A stretch of 27,806 nt of DNA from an uncultured Eubacteriales bacterium (GTDB lineage Bacteria > Bacillota > Clostridia > Oscillospirales > Ruminococcaceae), in assembly GCA_900318545.1 (NCBI GenBank), contig ONLC01000006.1:1-27806 (forward strand), given 5' to 3'. Shown one piece after another: positions 23,243 to 27,806 of the stretch. Each line of letters opens with the position of its first letter. Positions within the stretch are counted from its first letter, which is position 1. The notes under the pieces were generated by a model, which was given only the letters and a program-made list of their open reading frames with translations, was not told where the DNA came from and did no database searches. The position numbers were made by a program, and so were the translations under genes.

Positions 23243-23317
23243 GTTATAATAAATGTGAAAAAAAGATATATAATTATATGATAATTTCGGTAATTTCAAG
23301 AATTTGCGTGTTTGTTG

Positions 23318-23346
23318 TTGACTAATCACGAAAAAAATGCTATAAT
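23318..23346 (+). promoter_or_regulatory. Sigma-A promoter of the thyX operon
   Basis: TTGACT (23318-23323) and TATAAT (23341-23346) are 17 bases apart with an extended TGC before the -10. The predicted start is near 23353, 35 bases before the thyX ATG. The A/T-rich stretch between the recN terminator and this promoter (23243-23317) shows no other clear element. Confidence 0.9.
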
Positions 23347-23387
23347 CTTAATGTATGTAAATATGAAAAATGGGGAGGTATTCTCAA

Positions 23388-24176
23388 ATGCAGGTTAAGC
23401 TTCTTGCTCACACTCCTGAGCCCGAAAAACTGGTTGCTACAGCGGCAAAGCTCTGCTATTCGAGCAGTGATGTTGATTCACTTATGGACGGTCTTACAGA
23501 TGAAAAGGTGGAAAGCTTTGTTGATATGCTCGCATCTATCGGCCACGAAAGTCCGATGGAGCACGCTTCCTTTACCTTTGCAATAGAGGGTATCTCGAGA
23601 GCCTGCTCTCATCAGCTGGTAAGGCACAGAATAGCCTCATACTCGCAGAAGAGCCAGAGGTATGTGAACGAGAACGGCTTTGAGTTTATAACTCCGCCTG
23701 CAATTGAGGAATGTCCCGAGGCCAAGGCTGAGTTTGAAAAGCAGATGGCTCAGATAGTTGAAAGCTATGACAAGATAGCAGAGCTCCTGACCGAAATGCA
23801 TGAAAAGGCAATGCTCGCTGAGGGTATGGACGAGAAGTCTGCTAAGAGCAAGGCTCGCAAGAAGGCTAATGAGGACGCAAGGTTCGTTCTTCCGAATGCC
23901 TGCGAAACAAAGATCATAGTTTCAATGAATGTGAGAACTCTTTTCAATTTCTTCAAGCACAGGTGCTGTAACCGTGCACAGTGGGAGATAAAGGCTGTTG
24001 CAGATGAGATGCTTCGCCTTTGCTGTGAGGTTGCACCGAATCTGTTCAAGAAGGCAGGACCCTCCTGCGTGATGACAGGTGTATGTCCCGAGGGCAAAAT
24101 GTCCTGCGGAAAAATGCCTGCTGTCAAGGAGCAGTATAAGCAGATGAAGGCTCAGTTCGTTAAGGAGAAGGTATGA
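23388..24176 (+). CDS. thyX: Flavin-dependent thymidylate synthase ThyX
   Basis: Makes dTMP from dUMP with methylene-THF and FADH2. It has 262 residues. The family signature RHRx7SxR is complete at residues 79-91 (RHRIASYSQKSQR), and HESPMEHASFTFAIEG precedes it. The C-terminal region carries an extra cysteine-rich stretch (SCVMTGVCPEGKMSCGK) seen in clostridial members. An ATG at 23370 lies in the same frame but overlaps the GGGGAGG site (23372-23378). ATG 23388, nine bases after it, is the start. The stop overlaps tmk (ATGA). Confidence 0.97.
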   Translation: MQVKLLAHTPEPEKLVATAAKLCYSSSDVDSLMDGLTDEKVESFVDMLASIGHESPMEHASFTFAIEGISRACSHQLVRHRIASYSQKSQRYVNENGFEFITPPAIEECPEAKAEFEKQMAQIVESYDKIAELLTEMHEKAMLAEGMDEKSAKSKARKKANEDARFVLPNACETKIIVSMNVRTLFNFFKHRCCNRAQWEIKAVADEMLRLCCEVAPNLFKKAGPSCVMTGVCPEGKMSCGKMPAVKEQYKQMKAQFVKEKV

Positions 24177-24838
24177 GCAGGATAGTGGTTCTGGAGGGAC
24201 TTGACGGAAGCGGAAAGTCTACTCAGTTTGATAAGCTTGATAAGTATCTTACTGACAGGGGAGTTTATCATAAGTCGATAAGCTTTCCCGATTATGATAA
24301 TAAGTCATCGGAGCTTGTGAAGATGTATCTCGGCGGAGAGATAGGCTCATCACCTGCCGATGTAAATGCCTATGCGGCATCAAGCTTTTATGCTGTTGAC
24401 CGCTATGTCAGCTATAAACAGCTCTGGGAAGAGGACTACAAAAAAGGTGCATTTATAAGTGCAGCACGTTATGTTACCTCAAACTGCATTTATCAGATGA
24501 CAAAGCTCCCCGATGGGGAGTGGGACAGCTATATAGAATGGCTTGAGGATTATGAGTATGACAAGCTGGGGCTGCCGAGACCCGATCAGGTGATTTTCCT
24601 TGATATGCCGATAGAGATCTCCCAGAAGCTTATGAGCGGACGCTATAATGGCGATGAATCCAAAAAGGATATTCACGAGGCAGATGTGTCCTACCTTTAT
24701 GCCTGCCGAAAGGCGGCACTCTTCACCGCAGAGAAATGCGGCTGGAAAATAATCAGGTGCAGTAAGGGAGATCAGCCCAGAACTATAGATGAGATCTTTG
24801 CCGACATTATAGAAAATGTCGGAGCGATAGGAGAATAA
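24173..24838 (+). CDS. tmk: Thymidylate kinase
   Basis: Converts dTMP to dTDP, the step after ThyX. It has 221 residues. The P-loop is GLDGSGKST at residues 9-17, AVDRYVSYK holds the DRY-type motif, and ADVSYLYACRKAALFTAEKCG is the late substrate-binding part. This is the longer clostridial dTMP kinase form. It overlaps thyX by four bases, so the two enzymes of one pathway are translationally coupled. The DJ-1 gene starts two bases after its stop. Confidence 0.88.
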   Translation: MSRIVVLEGLDGSGKSTQFDKLDKYLTDRGVYHKSISFPDYDNKSSELVKMYLGGEIGSSPADVNAYAASSFYAVDRYVSYKQLWEEDYKKGAFISAARYVTSNCIYQMTKLPDGEWDSYIEWLEDYEYDKLGLPRPDQVIFLDMPIEISQKLMSGRYNGDESKKDIHEADVSYLYACRKAALFTAEKCGWKIIRCSKGDQPRTIDEIFADIIENVGAIGE

Positions 24839-24840
24839 TA

Positions 24841-25386
24841 ATGGTATATGTATTTCTTGCAAACGGATTTGAAATGATAGAGGCTCTTGCTCCTGTTGAT
24901 ATACTCAGGCGTGCAGGTGCAGAGGTAAAGACAGTAGGTGTCGGTTCCGATACTGTCGTGAGCTCGGGAAACGTTCCCGTAAAAGCTGACATTTCCACTG
25001 CTGAGGTTAAGCTCGGCAGTGATACGGATATGATAGTGCTTCCCGGCGGAATGCCCGGAACACTCAACTTAGAGGCTGACAGCACCGTTCAGGCAGCGAT
25101 TGACTTCTGTGCAGAGAATGACAGGTACATCGGTGCTATCTGTGCAGCGCCTTCAATTCTCGGACATAAGGGGCTTCTTAACGGCAGGAAAGCGACCTGC
25201 TTCCCCGGCTTTGAGAAAGACCTTACAGGTGCAGAGCACACAGGTGCCCCGGTTGAGCAGGACGGCAGGATCATCACTGCAAGAGGTGCAGGCGTGTGCA
25301 TAGAGTTCGGCTTAAAGCTAGCCGAGCTTGCAGTTTCAAAGCAAAAGGCAGAGCACGTTAAGTCAAGTATTCAGTGTGCATGGTAG
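24841..25386 (+). CDS. DJ-1/PfpI family protein
   Basis: A 181-residue single-domain protein with the DJ-1 (YajL/ThiJ) fold. The nucleophile-elbow cysteine is C101 in AICAAPSIL, and the acid partner is E14 in GFEMIEAL. VLPGGMPG lies between them. Members act in oxidative and carbonyl stress; glyoxalase or deglycase activity is debated, so no enzyme activity is assigned. It lies two bases after tmk and overlaps the cyclo-ligase, so it is part of the thyX operon. Confidence 0.92.
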   Translation: MVYVFLANGFEMIEALAPVDILRRAGAEVKTVGVGSDTVVSSGNVPVKADISTAEVKLGSDTDMIVLPGGMPGTLNLEADSTVQAAIDFCAENDRYIGAICAAPSILGHKGLLNGRKATCFPGFEKDLTGAEHTGAPVEQDGRIITARGAGVCIEFGLKLAELAVSKQKAEHVKSSIQCAW

Positions 25387-25943
25387 AGAAAAGAGAGCTT
25401 CGTGCTCACTATAAAAAGCTTCGCCGTGAAATGAGCCCATCCGAGCGTAAGCAGGCTGACAGGCTTATCACCGAGGCTTTTCTTAACAGTGATGAGTACC
25501 GCTCCTGCGATATGCTTCTGTGCTTTGTGTCAACAGGCATTGAGGTATCGACAAGAGAGATTCTGACTCGTGCCTTTGCGGAGAAAACAGTTCTCTGTCC
25601 AAAATGCATCGGCAGTCCCTCTGAGGGCATAATGCGCTTTTATGAGGCAGGCTCATTCTCTGAGCTTGAAGAGGGCACTATGGGTATTTTGGAGCCCTCG
25701 GAAAAATGCCGTGAGGTCACAGAGTTTGAGAATGCACTCTGTGTTCTGCCGGGGCTTTGCTTTGACAGACAGGGGTACAGACTGGGCTTCGGCGGAGGCT
25801 ACTACGACAGGTTTTTAGCAGGCTTTAACGGAGTGAAGGCAGGTATCTGCTACGAAAGCTGCGTCTGTGATGAGCTTGCTCACAATGAGTATGATATGAA
25901 AGCTGATATGCTTTTTACTGATAAATGTATCTATCGGTACTGA
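25380..25943 (+). CDS. 5-formyltetrahydrofolate cyclo-ligase
   Basis: Converts 5-formyl-THF to 5,10-methenyl-THF with ATP, returning storage folate to the active pool. It has 187 residues from ATG 25380. The signature LPGLCFDRQGYRLGFGGGYYDRFL is complete, and the N-terminus has the usual KRELRAHYKKLRREMS. A GTG at 25374 is an alternative start; no strong ribosome site is seen, and the ATG overlaps the DJ-1 stop, so coupled translation is likely. Methenyl-THF becomes methylene-THF, the ThyX co-substrate, so the operon logic is folate and thymidylate. Confidence 0.93.
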   Translation: MVEKRELRAHYKKLRREMSPSERKQADRLITEAFLNSDEYRSCDMLLCFVSTGIEVSTREILTRAFAEKTVLCPKCIGSPSEGIMRFYEAGSFSELEEGTMGILEPSEKCREVTEFENALCVLPGLCFDRQGYRLGFGGGYYDRFLAGFNGVKAGICYESCVCDELAHNEYDMKADMLFTDKCIYRY

Positions 25944-25968
25944 TATATCGAATGAAAGGAAGAAATCA

Positions 25969-27531
25969 ATGAGCGACATCAAAAAAGATAATGAAATGTC
26001 AGATTCCTCTATGCCTGAATTTGTTCAGGGAATAGAGCCTGAAGCTGCTTCCGAGCCAAAAGCTCCCGAGGCTGAAAAGGAGACCCCTGTTTCTGCGGAG
26101 ACTCAGTCTGACAGCACAGCAGCTCATATCGCAGAGCTTAACAGGTCTGCACGTTCTGAGCTTTCAGCATCAGCGGCTGCTATGTCGGCAGCGTCTGCGG
26201 TGGCTATCCTTGAAAAGGAGGCTGAGAACCACTCGGTAGAGGCTGTTATCCCCGAGAGCAGCAGCGTGCCTGCCGAGGAGGAAAAGGCAGAACAGACAGA
26301 GCACGGGAAGCCCTCTGAGAGCACAGCTCTGAAAGCTGCCGAAGCCCCCGAGGAGAAGAAAGCCGAGGAGAATAAGACCTTTGAGGATCCCGGACAGGAA
26401 ACTCAGCGGAAGGCTCCGCCTAAGAAAAAGCCTGCGGGAGCTTCTGCAAAGGGCAAAAAGAAAAAGAAGAAAAAGAAGAGCCGCTTTAACGGAACTATCT
26501 TCGGCGGTATTATTATCGTTTCGATAATTCTTACTGTTTCATTGCTTATAGCCGTGACCGGTATCAAGCTCGGAATGGAGTTTTACGGTATCGGCAAGAG
26601 CGAGAGCGATATAAGATTTAATATCCCTGAGGGCTCAAACAATGATAAGATAGCCGATATACTTGTTGAAAACGGCGTTATTCAGAATAAAACTCTGTTC
26701 AAGATCGCTTTGAAGCTTCAGCATGACCCGACCCTTTATCCCGGAGACATCACGCTGCAGCCATCAAACGGCTATCAGGATATTATCGAGAAGCTTTCAG
26801 TTCAGAGAGAATCGTATGAGTCCGTAACAGTTACCTTTGCCGAGGGTGAAAACCTCATAACTATCGCTGATAAGCTGGAAGAAGCAAAGGTATGCGAGGC
26901 TGATGACTTCATCTTTGAGTTCAACAGAGATCAGGGTCTTGACTTTGAAAAGCTTATCGACAAGGACGCAGATACCTTCTATGCAAGAGAGGGCTACTTC
27001 GCACCGAATACATACGAGTTCTATGTAAACGACTCTGCGGAGAATGTAGCCAAGAAGGTAAAGGAGCAGTTCCAGAAGCAGTATACGACCTCTATCGAGC
27101 CTAAGATGTCAACCACTAAGCTTACATTCCAGCAGGTGATGACACTTGCCTCTATCGTTCAGCTTGAGTCTGCTTCTGTAGAGGAAATGCCGAATGTAGC
27201 GTCAGTATTTATCAACCGTCTGAATGACCCCGATACCTTCCCGATGCTGCAGTCCGATACAACCTCGAATTACATCAAGCAGGTAATAAACGCACAGGCA
27301 GATACAGCCTCTGCAAGAACCCACTATGCCGAGAGCTATGACACTTATTCCTGTAAGGGACTGCCTGCAGGACCTATCTGCAACCCCGGTATAGATGCTA
27401 TACTTGCAGTCATCAACCCTGCTAAGACAAATTACTATTACTTCTGTAATAACCTCACCACAAAGCAGACCTTCTATGCTAAGACTCTTGAGGAGCACGA
27501 AGCTAACCTCAAGAAGGCAGGTCTTGTATAA
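25969..27531 (+). CDS. mltG: Endolytic peptidoglycan transglycosylase MltG (YceG family)
   Basis: Cuts nascent glycan strands to terminate peptidoglycan chains at the membrane. It has 520 residues. The first 165 or so are acidic, alanine- and glutamate-rich and probably disordered. A lysine run (KGKKKKKKKKSR) and one membrane helix (about 175-200) follow, and the YceG domain fills the rest. The active segment reads ASIVQLES, with the conserved glutamate at E400 but Q398 where many members have glutamate. LPAGPICNPGIDAILAVINP is the C-terminal family mark. A GAAAGGAAG site precedes ATG 25969. It shares one base with the next gene. Confidence 0.93.
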   Translation: MSDIKKDNEMSDSSMPEFVQGIEPEAASEPKAPEAEKETPVSAETQSDSTAAHIAELNRSARSELSASAAAMSAASAVAILEKEAENHSVEAVIPESSSVPAEEEKAEQTEHGKPSESTALKAAEAPEEKKAEENKTFEDPGQETQRKAPPKKKPAGASAKGKKKKKKKKSRFNGTIFGGIIIVSIILTVSLLIAVTGIKLGMEFYGIGKSESDIRFNIPEGSNNDKIADILVENGVIQNKTLFKIALKLQHDPTLYPGDITLQPSNGYQDIIEKLSVQRESYESVTVTFAEGENLITIADKLEEAKVCEADDFIFEFNRDQGLDFEKLIDKDADTFYAREGYFAPNTYEFYVNDSAENVAKKVKEQFQKQYTTSIEPKMSTTKLTFQQVMTLASIVQLESASVEEMPNVASVFINRLNDPDTFPMLQSDTTSNYIKQVINAQADTASARTHYAESYDTYSCKGLPAGPICNPGIDAILAVINPAKTNYYYFCNNLTTKQTFYAKTLEEHEANLKKAGLV

Positions 27532-27806
27532 TGCGTGATGTAAATACAAGCCTTTTAGAGGTGCTCTCTCCTGTCGGAGATATGGAAAGGCTGTACGCAG
27601 CTCTTGACTTCGGGGCTGATGCCGTCTATCTGGGCGGCACAGGCTTCGGAATGAGGGCGGCCTCTGCAAACTTTGACAGCGAGCTTCTCAGAAAGGCGTG
27701 CGATGAAGCTCATTTGAGAGGAAAACGGGTGTATCTTACCTGCAATACCCTCCCCCATAATGATGAGATACCAAAGCTTGAGCCATTTGTCAGAGATGCA
27801 GTCTCA
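27531..27806 (+). CDS. U32 family peptidase, N-terminal part (partial)
   Basis: The frame opens at ATG 27531 (TAATG overlap with mltG) and runs off the window after 92 residues. EVLSPVGDMERLYAALDFGADAVYLGG and FGMRAASANF match the start of U32 peptidase-like proteins, a family that includes RNA-base and ubiquinone hydroxylases (for example RlhA and TrhP-type enzymes). Which subgroup cannot be told without the C-terminal part and its cysteines. In clostridia a U32 gene often follows mltG, as here. Confidence 0.85.
   Translation, partial: MRDVNTSLLEVLSPVGDMERLYAALDFGADAVYLGGTGFGMRAASANFDSELLRKACDEAHLRGKRVYLTCNTLPHNDEIPKLEPFVRDAVS

Noticed and set aside
23244..23250. TATAAT just after the recN terminator as a promoter
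   Set aside because: The matching -35 position would fall in the terminator stem with no resemblance to TTGACA; the promoter at 23318-23346 is far better.
23268..23279. ATATAATTATAT palindrome upstream of thyX
   Set aside because: Twelve A/T bases in an A/T-rich spacer; likely chance, and 39 bases from the promoter.
23363..23398. 11-codon frame starting at ATG 23363 before thyX
   Set aside because: No ribosome site ahead of it; it merely runs through the thyX ribosome site.
1..27806. CRISPR arrays, tRNA or rRNA genes, insertion sequences, prophage
   Set aside because: None seen on either strand; gene spacing and content are core chromosome.

Overview
The window reads as chromosomal DNA from a Gram-positive, spore-former-lineage Clostridia bacterium, most likely a Ruminococcus-like member of the Oscillospiraceae. 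Three things suggest this: a complete spoIIIA operon, clostridial gene orders (Asp23-nusB-xseA-xseB-ispA-dxs-tlyA-nadK-argR-recN, and thyX-tmk-DJ-1-MTHFS-mltG-U32), and strong GGAGG-type ribosome binding sites with some GTG and TTG starts. The species is an inference; there is no rRNA in the window. I see no phage, transposon, CRISPR array or tRNA. It looks like core genome.

Layout. Positions 1-2120 hold the end of a carbohydrate ABC transporter operon: the tail of the solute-binding protein, then two permeases, closed by a strong terminator. A monocistronic membrane metallophosphoesterase follows (2178-3284). It converges through a two-way terminator on a 36-residue minus-strand gene, similar to DUF3789, that is too short for usual ORF calling. 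Positions 3498-8406 form a minus-strand operon, read moxR-type AAA ATPase, DUF58 protein, then membrane transglutaminase, with a textbook promoter at 8465-8493.

Divergent from it, 8613-13363 is the eight-gene spoIIIA operon, which encodes the mother-cell-to-forespore channel. It is intact and mostly translationally coupled. After a 125-bp spacer made almost entirely of nested inverted repeats around a promoter, a long plus-strand block runs from 13489 to 23188: Asp23 protein, NusB, a TsaD paralogue, both exonuclease VII subunits, farnesyl diphosphate synthase, DXP synthase, a TlyA rRNA methylase, NAD kinase, ArgR and RecN. Most of these genes overlap or nearly touch. A terminator closes the block.

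A new promoter at 23318-23346 drives thyX, tmk, a DJ-1/PfpI protein, 5-formyl-THF cyclo-ligase, the MltG endolytic transglycosylase and the start of a U32 peptidase, which is cut by the window end. The first and fourth products are linked through folate: ThyX consumes methylene-THF and the cyclo-ligase feeds that pool. ThyX and Tmk carry out successive steps to dTDP.

I found no wholly new system. The items most worth a second look are the nested palindromic promoter-terminator at 13394-13470, the 19-base block it shares with the moxR operon promoter, the tiny gene at 3302-3412, and the translational-coupling mini-ORFs ahead of dxs and the first permease. All family assignments were made by eye from motifs, without database searches.
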